Origin: Agelas oroides
Lineage: Eukaryota; Porifera; Demospongiae; Agelasida; Agelasidae
Reading direction: 5' to 3'
DNA length: 64,000 nucleotides
Assembly (NCBI GenBank): GCA_949130485.1
Contig: OX422184.1
Location: 24,980,917 to 25,044,916 of the forward strand
The translations under genes and the position numbers were made by a program. The notes beneath the pieces were generated by a model. It saw nothing but the letters and a program-made list of their open reading frames with translations, was not told the origin of the DNA and did no database searches. Below are positions 47,082 through 58,200 of the stretch, in pieces. Position 1 is the stretch's first letter; each line of letters begins with the position of its first letter.

Positions 47082-50000
47082 ATGGCTCAGTCCACACCAT
47101 TCATTGTTCTTGTGGCAGCACTGCTCATTAACACCCTCTCCTACTGCTCTGCTGAGAATATGTACTGTGTCACACCCACTGCCACCTCATGCTCATCCTG
47201 CCCTCACAATAACCACTGTGCCACACTCTCTGAGTATGCACAGGAAGCTGAACTTTATTTTACTTCCAACACTACTATGGTGTTCTTGCCAGGTGACCAT
47301 GTTCTTGATAAAAATATCACAGTTGCCAATGTAGCCAGGCTGACCGTGCGTGGAGAGTCTTCCTCAGGCAACAGAGCAACAGTTGTTCGCAGTGAGTCCG
47401 TCGGTCTCCGCTTTACAAATATGATGGAGTTCAAAATAGATTCTTTAGTATTTACATCTTGCAGCAGAAATTATGCTATCATTCCAAATAATCATCTAAC
47501 TTTTACCCAAGTGGCCCTGTATTTGCAATCAACACAAGATGCTGAACTAGTTAACTGTTCCTTCCAGGACAACCTTGGCACTGCACTTCGAGTGGATAAC
47601 ACAAACATCAGTCTGGCAGGGAACAGTGAGTTTACACGTAACTATATGCTTTGTGGTGCTAACCTTGCTGGAGGAGGAGGTATCATTGCTTACAGCAGCA
47701 CCCTAACATTCACTGGGAACACAACCTTCCTTAATAATACTGCATCTTGCTCAGTAGGTAGTGGTGCAATCTACACATTAGAAAGCAGTATTAGCTTCAA
47801 AGGAACCAACAACTTCATCAACAACTCAGCAAGTGGCGATGGTGGTGCGATCTACACATACGATACTATACTTAACTTTAGTGGAACCAACAACTTCATC
47901 AACAACTCAGCAAAATATGGTGGGGCAATCGTCACAAGCAGTACTGTACTTAACCTTAGTGGAACCAACAGCTTCATCATAAATTCAGCTCATCTTAGTG
48001 GTGGTGCAATTGCCATAGACAATACTGTACTTACCCTCATTAGAAACAACACCTTTGAAGGAACAAACGACTTCATTAGCAACTCAGCAGGTGGTAATGG
48101 TGGTGCGATCGTCCTATACAATAGTATAATTAATTTTAATGGAACCAACAACTTTAGCAAAAACTCAGCAAAAAATGGTGGTGCAATCTTCACAAACAAT
48201 ACTGTACTTTACCTGAGTGGAGACAACAGCTTCATCAAAAATTCAGCACATGATGGTAGTGGTGCAATTGTTAAGTTAAACACAGTACTTACTTTCAATG
48301 GAACCAACAGCTTCATCAACAACTCAGCAAGTACTGTTGGTGGTGCAATCTTTGCAAACCATGCTACACCTAGCTTCATTGGAACCAACAACTTCATCAA
48401 TAATTCAGCAGGCAGTAATGGTGGTGCAATCATCACAGAAAATACTGTACTTACCTTCAATGGAACCAACAGCTTCATCAGCAACTCAGCAGGCCAAATG
48501 GGTGGTGCAATCATTGCAAACACTACTGCACTTAGCTTCAGTGGAACCAGCAACTTCATCAACAACTCAGCAGGTGGTGGTGGAGCTATTTGTGCAACTC
48601 AAAACAGTTCACTGACATTCAATGGAACCCTTCACTTTACTAACAATGGATACTATTGGGAAGGAAATACTAATGCTGGTGGAGGAGTGTACATGGGAGT
48701 AAATTCCACTGTCTCAATTTTGCCGAACACAACTGTGTATTGGGAGAAAAATCATGCGCAGACAGGAGGAGCTATCTATGTTATGGATGCTAGCCCTTTA
48801 AGTTATTGTACTCCACTTGTCCCATATGTACCAAAACAACAGTGCTTCTTTCAACTCCCTGACCAGAATCTGTCCAATGGTATTGACGTCAAACTTGTTT
48901 TCAAGAACAACTCTGCTGATGTTGCAGGAAGTGTGTTATATGGTGGTGCAATAGATCACTGCAAATTCACTCATGGCCTGGACTCACACAGCTCTGGTGA
49001 AGTGTTTGACATGATAGTCCACAACAATGACACTTACTACAACACAACTTCAAATATTTCCACTGACCCAATTCAAGTATGCCCATGTGAAAACAATCTT
49101 CCAAACTGTAGCAAGCATCATGTTTCACACACAGCGTATCCTGGTGAAACGTTTCAAGTTTCTGTGATTGCAGTTGGACAAAGAAATGGAACTGTTTCCA
49201 GCGAAGTGATATGTAGTATAGATCAAAGTATGAATCCAGGCCATTTCGCAGATTCTCAACATCTCCAGAAAACAAAGAACACCTGCACCAAACTGAAATA
49301 CACCATTTTTTCATTGTCTCAGTTTGTCAGCATGGGGCTGTATGCAGAAAACAGCCCATGTTCAAGCTATAGTGGCTATACACTACATATATTGGTGAAG
49401 TTAAATCAGACCTGCCCACCTGGATTTAATATCTCTAGGTGTAAACAATCATGTGTCTGTGATCCCAAACTTCAAAGATATACCAACAGCTGTACAATAA
49501 CAAATGGACTAGGACAAATAACACGTGATTCAACCCAGCATTTTTGGGTTGGCTATGATCATCAATCTCATGAACTGATTCTTCACCCACACTGCCCCTT
49601 TGACTACTGTGTTAATCATACTGTAGTCTTTCTTCTCAACAATACAGACAAACAGTGTGCTTACAACAGATCAGGTCTCTTGTGTGGAACGTGTAAGAAG
49701 ATTTATAGTTTAGTACTAGGCACATCTCACTGCAAAAGGTGTACCAACAGCCATCTTGTCTTGCTCATTCCTTTTGCAGTGATGGGAGTAGCACTGGTCT
49801 TCTTGCTCCTTGTTTGCAAACTGACAGTGGCAACAGGAATGCTCAGTGGCCTGGTGTTCTATGCCAATATTGTTGGAGTTAATCGTACCGTCTTTCTACC
49901 AGTGGAATCTACTTATGCTTTCTCAATCTTCATCGCATGGCTAAACCTTGACTTTGGAATTGAGACATGTTTCTACAATGGAATAGATGCCTACAGCAAA

Positions 50001-51014
50001 GCATGGCTGCAGTTTGTGTTTCCAGTATATATTTGGGTGTTAGTAGGACTGATGATTCTCTTTAGTCATTTTTCACACAGGATTGCAAGGCTGCTTGGTA
50101 ACAACCCAGTTTCTGTATTGGCAACACTCATCCTCTTCTCATACACAAAAATCCTCCGCACATTGATCACTGCTCTTTACATTACCTATCTTGAATACCC
50201 AACATATAACAAAATGGTGTGGCTATGCAATGCAAACGTTGACTATCTTAGTGGCAAACACATTCCACTGTTTGTAGTGGCAGTTCTTGTCTTCCTTTTC
50301 CTCTTTCTTCCTTATACTCTCTTGCTTCTCTTTGGTCAGTGGCTGCCGGTCATATCACAACTGAGGCTCTTCTCTTGGATCAACAGTGCCAAGCTGAAAC
50401 CTTTTGTAGATTCATACCATGCTCCCTACAAAGCAAAACATCGCTACTGGCCTGGACTGCTGCTCATGCTTCGCTTTGTTCTTCTTCTAGTGTTTAACTT
50501 CAATTTAGATGAAGACCACAGTGTTAACATGCTAGCAATACTAGTGGGAACTGGATTTCTTGTAGCATGGGCCTGGCTCAGTGGTGGAGTTTACAGAAAC
50601 TGGTGTCTAGATGCCCTGGAATGTTCATTTGCTCTGAACCTGATCACCCTGGTTGGGGCTACCTTCTATGTCAATCACTCAGGAGGAAATCAGCTTGCAG
50701 TTGGGTATACCTCTGTCTCCATAGTATTTGCAACATTTTTTTGTATCTTTGCTTTTCAGCTGGCGAATGTGACTGGCATCACTCAATATCTAAATAGAAA
50801 GTGCCAAGCTTTGAAAATAACAATCAGAAATCTACACTCTGAAGCTGAAGTGAGGTCTCCTACTGACTCCCTGCCAGACCGGTTAATAAACCCAGAGGAG
50901 TATGAGCAACAATTGCACACTCCACAAAGAGATGCCACTGCTGTACCAACAGAAGGAGCTAATGAAGGACAGAGAAGACTAACTCCTCTGTATACGTACG
51001 GTTCCATTAACTAA
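47082..51014 (+). CDS. PMP-like beta-helix receptor-like multi-pass membrane protein (gene C, intact)
   Basis: A single open frame of 1310 residues. The ATG at 47082 is chosen because it follows a ttctgcag acceptor and starts a clear signal peptide (MAQSTPFIVLVAALLI, cleavage near CSA24). Residues 25-200 form an N-terminal domain with paired cysteines (CVTPT, CSSCPHNNHCATL). Residues about 215-540 hold ten coils of 23-30 residues with the two Chlamydia PMP signatures, FxGTNxF..NSA (FxxN) and GGAI, each coil carrying an NNS or similar glycosylation sequon. A Cys-rich region follows (CPPGFNIS, CVCDPKLQRY, NRSGLLCGTCK). From residue about 890, nine or ten hydrophobic segments reach about 1230. 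The cytoplasmic or lumenal tail ends TPLYTYGSIN. The role is unknown. A PMP-like beta-helix suggests adhesion or recognition, and the membrane part could be a transporter, channel or receptor; neither is shown. It is the only intact member in this window. Confidence 0.9.
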   Translation: MAQSTPFIVLVAALLINTLSYCSAENMYCVTPTATSCSSCPHNNHCATLSEYAQEAELYFTSNTTMVFLPGDHVLDKNITVANVARLTVRGESSSGNRATVVRSESVGLRFTNMMEFKIDSLVFTSCSRNYAIIPNNHLTFTQVALYLQSTQDAELVNCSFQDNLGTALRVDNTNISLAGNSEFTRNYMLCGANLAGGGGIIAYSSTLTFTGNTTFLNNTASCSVGSGAIYTLESSISFKGTNNFINNSASGDGGAIYTYDTILNFSGTNNFINNSAKYGGAIVTSSTVLNLSGTNSFIINSAHLSGGAIAIDNTVLTLIRNNTFEGTNDFISNSAGGNGGAIVLYNSIINFNGTNNFSKNSAKNGGAIFTNNTVLYLSGDNSFIKNSAHDGSGAIVKLNTVLTFNGTNSFINNSASTVGGAIFANHATPSFIGTNNFINNSAGSNGGAIITENTVLTFNGTNSFISNSAGQMGGAIIANTTALSFSGTSNFINNSAGGGGAICATQNSSLTFNGTLHFTNNGYYWEGNTNAGGGVYMGVNSTVSILPNTTVYWEKNHAQTGGAIYVMDASPLSYCTPLVPYVPKQQCFFQLPDQNLSNGIDVKLVFKNNSADVAGSVLYGGAIDHCKFTHGLDSHSSGEVFDMIVHNNDTYYNTTSNISTDPIQVCPCENNLPNCSKHHVSHTAYPGETFQVSVIAVGQRNGTVSSEVICSIDQSMNPGHFADSQHLQKTKNTCTKLKYTIFSLSQFVSMGLYAENSPCSSYSGYTLHILVKLNQTCPPGFNISRCKQSCVCDPKLQRYTNSCTITNGLGQITRDSTQHFWVGYDHQSHELILHPHCPFDYCVNHTVVFLLNNTDKQCAYNRSGLLCGTCKKIYSLVLGTSHCKRCTNSHLVLLIPFAVMGVALVFLLLVCKLTVATGMLSGLVFYANIVGVNRTVFLPVESTYAFSIFIAWLNLDFGIETCFYNGIDAYSKAWLQFVFPVYIWVLVGLMILFSHFSHRIARLLGNNPVSVLATLILFSYTKILRTLITALYITYLEYPTYNKMVWLCNANVDYLSGKHIPLFVVAVLVFLFLFLPYTLLLLFGQWLPVISQLRLFSWINSAKLKPFVDSYHAPYKAKHRYWPGLLLMLRFVLLLVFNFNLDEDHSVNMLAILVGTGFLVAWAWLSGGVYRNWCLDALECSFALNLITLVGATFYVNHSGGNQLAVGYTSVSIVFATFFCIFAFQLANVTGITQYLNRKCQALKITIRNLHSEAEVRSPTDSLPDRLINPEEYEQQLHTPQRDATAVPTEGANEGQRRLTPLYTYGSIN

Positions 51015-51368
51015 TCCATTAGCTAGTTTTATAACTATTTCACCTCAAACTTGTCATGCAGTGTCTATATAATAGTTTTGATTAGGGATACCATTTTCCT
51101 GAATTATGTGGTATACTAGGTTCATATTACTTTTGTAGCTAGCTAAAAAGCATTTTCGTAAATTTACTAATACCTGAGCATTTGTATTTGCATGGCTGCT
51201 TGCAGTTTACAGTCGATCATTACATTTGCCTTCCAAAAATCTGTTCTTGCAATGTTGCTTACTGAGTATGGGTGCAAGCTAGCTGTTGTGAAATGACGTC
51301 AGTAATAACTTCATCACCAGGCCTTGTGTACAGGGCTTTCAATAAGGTGGAACCCTTGAGTCAGCTGT

Positions 51369-51510
51369 ATGCTGAGTATACTGGGGTAAGTATGCTGAGT
51401 ACACTGAGTTAAGTATGATGAGTATACTGAGGTAAGTATGCTGAGTATACTGAGGTAAGTATGATGAGTATACTGAGGTAAGTATGATGAGTATACTGAG
51501 GTAAGTATGC
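51369..51510 (+). repeat. 23-bp minisatellite (about six units)
   Basis: The unit taagtatgatgagtatactg plus agg repeats about six times, with gctgag/gatgag alternation and a few substitutions. It lies 350 bases downstream of gene C. No coding role is seen. Confidence 0.85.
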
Positions 51511-52143
51511 TTAATAATTATTGTGGGGCAGGGAGAAGATTAGTCTTCTGTCATATAGTCATTCAGGTAGGAAAACTTTGAATCAGCAATCAGGTCGATT
51601 CTAATCATGAATAATTAATGATTGGGTGACCATGATAGCACTATTAAAATTCATTGGCTTGTTTGCATTTTCCAACCGTATCAGCGAGGAGGGTGTGTCC
51701 CTTTGATGTGGCATGTGGCCCTTTGTAGAGGTCTGGTGGCACTTTCATGTGGCTGGGTCAAACTTTGAAGAAATCCTCCAACACTTATTACACCACAAGT
51801 GGAAGAAATATTGTATAGCATAATAATTAATGTTGAGAAAACTACAAAACTGCACGTGTATGTCCAGTGTTTTAGCCTTTCTTCCCAAGCCTGAGAGGAC
51901 TTACTGATGTATGACATCAAAGTATCATTGAAGCACCTTCAGTTAAAGCACTAAGCCTGAGAGGTAATCCACGGAGACTATAACAGGGCCAAACATTTGC
52001 CATCAAAAAATAGAACCTACAGTGTCACAGGATTTTACAGTGGCCAAACTAGCTATCTTAACATGAAGGTACTTACATTTGATAAAGATGAGAATATGCA
52101 ATTTTTCTAAAACCACTGCTAACCTCAATTATGATTAAAAAAA
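51511..52143. other. Gene-free stretch downstream of gene C
   Basis: No conserved open frame, repeat or RNA was recognised. Confidence 0.4.
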
Positions 52144-52730
52144 TCAGGTCCATGGCCAGGATTTTTGCAAGGGGGGTTACATGGGTGTTACATGGTTATA
52201 CATGCATACACATCAGACATGTCTGATGTGTATGCATGTATAACCATGTAAGGCTAGGGGCTCCCCCAGGAAATTTTTTGAACTGAGATTGCTTCTGAGG
52301 CCATTTTGGGACAGAAGCAAAGCCGTAGTAGCAGTATACACTACATGGCTCGCGAAGTATTTCATCCAATTTTTGGCTGTCCATGTATGCATTTGATAAG
52401 CCAGCTGACATCAAATTTCCACGAGAGAAGGTACTACGGTTGACAGAACAGGAGGTGGGGTGACAGATGTAGAAATAGTATGTAGAGAATACTGAAAATA
52501 TGTCAGAAAAGCATCAAGCTTATACGACAGCAAAATGTCTATAGACTACCATCATATACCGTACGTTTCCATGCGTTTTTCAGAAAGTTGGTATGACTCA
52601 AGGCTGTCCAGTTGCCGCTTGATTGAATGCACAGTTAAGCGGTGTTTCAAATCTTTTTGGAGGCCAAGAGGGGGGTTCGAGCGAACCCCCTCGAACCCCC
52701 CCCCCCCCCCCCCCCTGCGTACGGGCCTGA
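52144..52730. mobile_element. MITE with TCAGGYCCRTRSSCAGG-type ends, carrying a 64-bp palindrome
   Basis: The left end tcaggtccatggccagg and the reverse complement of the right end, tcaggcccgtacgcagg, are clearly related inverted termini. Just inside lie a G-rich stretch on the left and a 20-C tract on the right (52696-52715). Flanking A runs prevent a clear target duplication. No transposase is present. The ends resemble widespread DNA-transposon-derived repeats; superfamily unassigned. Confidence 0.55.
52188..52251. repeat. 64-bp perfect palindrome
   Basis: The left half begins ttacatggttatacatgcat and the centre is cagacatgtctg; the right half is its exact reverse complement through 52251. 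It has no spacer. It lies inside the MITE at 52144-52730. Confidence 0.9.
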
Positions 52731-53286
52731 AAATGTTGACACTTCAGTGACCACACAAACTTCATCACAACTTGCAGCTCTGGAGCCTTGTATATAAGGC
52801 TAACATTGTTATCAAGATAAATCTATTAGCTACAACTTTCTCACAGCTAGTAGACTACTGATACAGCATAGTCACACTGAGCTACCAGTCACTTTGACAC
52901 TTCAGTGAAGTGCACCTTCTCCACCGTTTTGTTTGCAAGGGTGATCACTTGAGTTGGCAGACAGTGATACTTCAGTAAATTTACAGTTTTGATGTAGTTT
53001 AGTGTGTGGACACCATTCTAAAATAGATCCTATAATGGTGGATGTTTAGATGGTTTCTGTACATAATTATGAATGGATAAATGTTCTGCAGTCTAGATAT
53101 AGTCACATATCAGCATAAGGTCACACAAAGTTAATTTCCTGTTTCTGGTTTGTGTGTGGGTCAATTTTCTCTGAGTTACCTCACTTACATAATCAGTATT
53201 CAGCATGCAACCACAGTGTTTACACAATCTGCACTCATGTATTGCTGTTTGTTTTCTTTCCACTTTGGTTTTGGCCTGGCCATTAA

Positions 53287-53711
53287 AACTCTTTAAACCC
53301 TGAATGTTTTTCACTGGAGACTATAGTTTTAGCTTATACATGCCTTTAACGCACCGTATCTCCATTTCTGTCCAAGCTTAAACTGAACCCAAGTCCACTG
53401 CCAGCCTTAACAAGCAGACCGTGACTGTAACCATGCCCACTCATTAATGAGCATGCAACAGTCAGCACTCTCGGTTATCAAACACCTGTTCAGAGCACCA
53501 AGCAGCCTTCCCTGTCCATGCAGCCAGAGCAAGAATTGGCCCACCCAGTCCCAACCATGCCGCTTTTACAGCCAAGCCTAGCAGCCACCATGTGCATGTC
53601 ACCCTGCAGGTGACCGCACCTACCTCCCCCTGTCCCACCCTTTCTGCAGATCTTTTCTGCGCAGTGCGCAGTATGATGTAACCAAAAGTGCACTATAGGG
53701 TTTAAAGGGTT
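53287..53711. mobile_element. TTAA-flanked MITE, copy 2
   Basis: The ends aactctttaaacc and ggtttaaagggtt are inverted, flanked by ttaa at 53283-53286 and 53712-53715. The interior matches the 41585-42090 copy (gcctttaacgcaccgtatct, the tgcgcagtgcgcagtatgat-type segment) but is about 80 bases shorter. It is non-coding. Confidence 0.7.
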
Positions 53712-53715
53712 TTAA

Positions 53716-54190
53716 GTGACTTGTAAGACAGCTTTTTTTTTTTCCACTTACAGTGTAATTTGTTTCTTTGGGGGGTGAACGTTGTACATCAGTGGAGCTG
53801 GATGCTGGGCTCATTCCAATTAAGGCATTCCCATTGTCCAGTATTTTGATCACTTACAGTAAGGCTTGGATACTGTAAGTGTTCAATAATTGGGTGGTTA
53901 TGTGCCTGGGGACTGTGATGGTTCCAGACCTGGGCAAGCCCGGGCATTGCCTGGGTAAAATTCTGGTCAATTGTGGTTATTGCTTATACGGAAACTCGGC
54001 TGTGACATAGTGGCTCCGCCACTTTGTGTGTCACCTGCCCGGGTAACCTGGCAGCTCTGAAACCACCAATGCCTGAGGATGAGGGTAGCTGGGTGTATAT
54101 AGTTCTGATTGCTGTTGTATGCCATACAAGTGATGTAGTCTGAGTTACTTACTTCAAACTAGAAGACACAATCAGCTAAATGGCCAGAGC
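53716..54190. other. Gene-free stretch
   Basis: It contains a cctgggcaagcccgggcattgcctggg-type GC-rich segment near 53930 and nothing recognisable as a gene. Confidence 0.4.
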
Positions 54191-54194
54191 TATA

Positions 54195-54870
54195 CGATCC
54201 TCAGGCATGGTTGCAGACATGCTGCCTCTTTGGTTGCACAATCCATGTATGGCAGCATAATCTATATTTGAGGTATGCATGGAATTGTACATCTGGTTGA
54301 TTATGTACCATTTCAGTTCTGAGCAGAAAACAAACAGTCAACAGCTGAAAATGATATTATAGGAAGTTTATTTGAGCCCTTGTCATGTTAACCAAACTAA
54401 TGGAGGATTAAGGTAAACAATATTTCCTCCACCTGGCATGACTCTGCATCTTGAGGTGGAATATAATTATGATTTGCTTGTGCTTACATGCTTACTGGAA
54501 CCTAGTTAGGAAGTCATGCACTTATTGCAGATTATAAAAGTGTAAATCTGACACACTTTCACAGCGTGCAAGGGATGTGAATGAAAGTCAGGCACAATCT
54601 GATTGGAGTATAAATCTGACACACTCTCACAATGTTAGCGCCTGTGATCTATATAGCCATGGACACTATGTGTGTTCGATTGTATAGCTGTAGGTCAATT
54701 ATTGATTGTTTGATTGTTCTCCTTAGAGTTCCAACAGCAACAACAACAGCAACAACAACAACAACAACAACAACAACAGCAACAACAACAACAACAACAA
54801 CAACACCAGCAACAACAAAAAAACGGAGTCAGATACTACTCTGCTGTGTTTCTGGAGGAAAGGTCAGTAG
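54195..54870 (+). promoter_or_regulatory. Conserved 5' block, TATA-like boxes and putative first exon of gene D
   Basis: Homologous to the 5' blocks of B and C. Two TATA-like words are present (tataaaag at 54533-54540 and tataaat at 54609-54615), each followed by the repeated ctgacacact-tcaca segment, suggesting a duplicated core promoter. A CAA/CAG microsatellite (54732-54818) interrupts the block. The putative first exon ends gaggaaag|gtcagtag with donor at 54863; the acceptor ttcttctgcag ends at 55263, giving a 5' UTR intron of about 400 bases. Confidence 0.45.
54732..54818 (+). repeat. CAA/CAG trinucleotide microsatellite
   Basis: About 29 units, mostly caa with a few cag. Copy B has a much shorter caacaacaacaacag at the same relative place (24283), and gene C only ccaacaaag (46289), so the tract expanded at a conserved site. 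Translations in polyglutamine or polythreonine are not genes. Confidence 0.9.
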
Positions 54871-55278
54871 ATTCTACACTAGTAGCCATTGTTTAGTAGA
54901 GACTTGTATGACAGCATGATTTGTTCTTGTAGCTAAAAGCAGAATTATTAGAATGTAAACAACATGCATGCATGCATTCGGGAATCAAACAAGATTTTTA
55001 GAACTCCTCAGTGGATGGTTCTATGTGACCAGGTGAGGCTTAATGCTAGCAAACTGTGTTAATGCAGAAGTCCTCTCATCTCAAAAATGTCGCTTTATTC
55101 AGACAAATCAGGCTAGGCTGATTTTGGTGGCCCTAGACTTAAATAACCATTATTTCTGATGGTTGACAGTGACTGTATAGTCACTCAAGTTGGCCAATGT
55201 AACACAGTTTGCTAGCATATAACTATTAGAATGGTATAAATACATACCTCTGTTCTTCTGCAGTCATTTCAACACCTG

Positions 55279-58200
55279 ATGGCTCAGTCCACACCATTCA
55301 TTGTTCTTGTGGCAGCACTGCTCATAATTACCCTCTCTTGCTGCTCTGCTGAGAATGTGTACTGTGTCACACCCACTGTCTCTTCATGCTCATCCTGCCC
55401 TCACAATAACCACTGTGCCACACTCCCTGAGTACGCACGAAAAGCTGAACTGTATTTTACCTCAAACACCACTATGGTGTTTTTGCCAGGTGACCATGTT
55501 CTTGATACTAACATCACAGTTGCCAATGTAAGCAGACTGACCATGCGTGGAGAGTCTTACTCAAACAACAGAGCCACAGTTGTTTGCAGTGGGTCAGTTG
55601 GCCTCAGCTTCACAGGTATGGTGGACCTCAAACTAGATTCTTTGGCCTTTACATCTTGCAGCAGAAAATATGCTATCATTCCAAATAATCATACAGCTAT
55701 TATCCAAGTGGCTCTATATTTGCACTCTACACGAGATGCTGAACTAGTTAACTGTTCCTTCCATGACAACCCTGCCACTGCACTTCGAGTAGATAACACC
55801 AACATCATTTTGGCAGGGAGTACTGAGTTTACACGTAACTACATGCTCTGTGGTGCTAACGCTGCTGGAGGAGGAGGTATTGTTGCTCTCAGCAGCAACC
55901 CAACATTCACTGGAAACACAACCTTCAATAGTGCATTTTGCTCAGTAGGTGGTGCAATCTACACATTAGACAGCAGTGTTAGCTTCAAAGGAATCAACAA
56001 CTTCATCAACAACTCAGCAAGTGGTGATGGTGGTGTGATCTCCACATACAGTACTACACTTTACTTTAGTGGAACCAACAACTTTATCCAAAACTCGGCA
56101 GAAAATGGTGGTGCACTCTTCATGAACAATACTGTACTTTCCCTTAGGGGAACCAACAGCTTCATCATAAATTCAGCTCGTCATGGTGGTGGTGCAATTT
56201 TCACATTAGGAAATACTGTACTTACCTTCAAAGGAACCAACAGCTTCATCAACAACTCAGCAGGCCAAAGTGGTGGTGCAATCATTGCAAACCATACTGC
56301 ACTTAGCTTCAGTGGAACCAGCAACTTCATCAACAATTCAGCAAACTGGAGAGGTGGTGCAATCTTCACATATGATAATAATGTCTTTAACTTCAGTGGA
56401 ACCAGCAACTTCATCAACAACTCAGCAAGTGGTGGTGGAGCTGTTAGTACAAATGCTAACAGTTCAATGACATTCAATGGAACCGTTCACTTTACTAACA
56501 ATGGACCGTATTGGGGAGGAGGTACTTCTGGTGGAGGAGTGTACATGGGAATACTTTGCACTGTTTCCATTTTGCCTAACACAACTGTGTATTGGGAGGA
56601 CAATTGTGCACAGGTAGGAGGAGCAATCTATGTTATGGATGCTAGTCCTACAAGTTACTGTACTCCACTTGTCCCATATGTACCAAAACAACAGTGCTTC
56701 TTTCAGCTCCCTGGTCAAAATCTGTCCAGTGGTATTGATGTCAAACTTGTTTTCAAGAACAACTCTGCTGATGTTGCAGGAAGTGTGTTATATGGTGGTG
56801 CAATAGATAATTGCAAACTCACTCATGGCCTGGACTCACACAGCTCTGGTGAAGTGTTTGACATGATAGTCCACAACAATGACACTTGCTACAACACAAC
56901 TTCAAACATTTCCACTGACCCAATTCAAATATGCCCATGTGAAAACAATCTCCCAGACTTTATTAAGCATCAAGTTTCACACACAGCGTATCCTGGTGAA
57001 ACATTTCAAGTTTCTGTGGTTGCAGTCGGACAAAGAAATGGAACAGTTCCTAGTGAAGTGATAAATGATATAGACAATAGGGTGAATTTAGGTCATCTTC
57101 CAGATTCTCAATACCTCCAGAAAACAAAAATCACCTGCACCAAACTGAATTACACCGTGTTTTCACTGTCTCAGTTTGTGAGCATGAGGCTGTATGCTGC
57201 ACATAGCCCATGTTCAAGTATAATTGACTATAGACTAATTATATCAGTGAAGTTAAATCAGACTTGCCCACCTGGATTTAACATCTCAAAGTCAAAACAA
57301 TCGTGTGTCTGTGATGCCAAACTTCAAAGATATTGAAACAGCTGCACAATAACAAATGGATTAGGACAAATAGCACATGATTCAAGCCAGCAGTTTTGGG
57401 TGGGGTATGATAGTCAATCTGATGAACTGATTCTTCACCCACAGTGCCCCTTTGACTACTGTGTTAGTGATACTGTAGTCTTTCCTCTCAACAATACAGA
57501 CACTCAGTGTGCTAACAACAGATCAGGCCTTTTGTGTGGAAAGTGTAAGAAGAGTTATAGTTTGGTACTAGGCACATCTCATTGCAAAAAGTGTACCAAA
57601 AACCATCTTATCTTGCTCATCCCTTTCGCAGTGATGGGAGTAGCACTGGTCTTCTTGCTTTTTGTTTGCAAACTGACAGTGGCAACAGGAATGCTCAGTG
57701 GACTAGTGTTCTATGCCAACATTGTCGGAGTTAATCGTACTATCTTTCTACCTGTGGAATCTACTGATGCTTTCTCAATCTTCATTGCATGGCTAACCTT
57801 TGACTTTGGTATTGAGACATGTTTCTATGATGGAATGGATGCCTATAGCAAAACATGGCTGCAGTTCGTGTTCCCAGTATATATCTGGGTGTTAGTAGGA
57901 CTGATGATTGTTGTTAGCCATTTCTCACAGAGATTTGCAAAGCTGCTTGGCAATAACCCGGTTTCCGTGTTGGCAACACTCATCCTACTCTCATACACAA
58001 AGATTCTTCGCACTTTGATTGCTGTATTTTATATCACCTACCTTGAGTATCCAACAAATAATAGAATGGTGTGGCTATATGATGCAAATGTTGACTATCT
58101 CAGTGAAAAACACACTCCACTTTTTGTAGTGGCAGTTCTCATTTTCGTCTTCCTCTTTCTTCCTTACACTCTGTTGCTTCTGTTTGGTCAGTGGCTGCAG

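Noticed and set aside
48209-48565. Antisense open frames rich in LLMKLLVPLK and IAPP over the coil repeats (also in A, B and D)
   Set aside because: They are shadows of the repeated sense coils; composition follows directly from the sense repeat.
47800-48660. CRISPR-like regular repeats
   Set aside because: Units are diverged, contiguous coding repeats without unique spacers, in a eukaryotic membrane-protein gene.
47082-51014. Bacterial contamination or a chlamydial outer-membrane protein gene
   Set aside because: No autotransporter beta-barrel is present; multi-pass membrane segments, UTR splice sites and nearby intron-containing genes with the same repeats indicate a host gene.
54714-54896. 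Polyglutamine or polythreonine open frame
   Set aside because: It is translation of a CAA/CAG microsatellite in the 5' block of gene D; the homologous site in B and C has few or no repeats and no frame.
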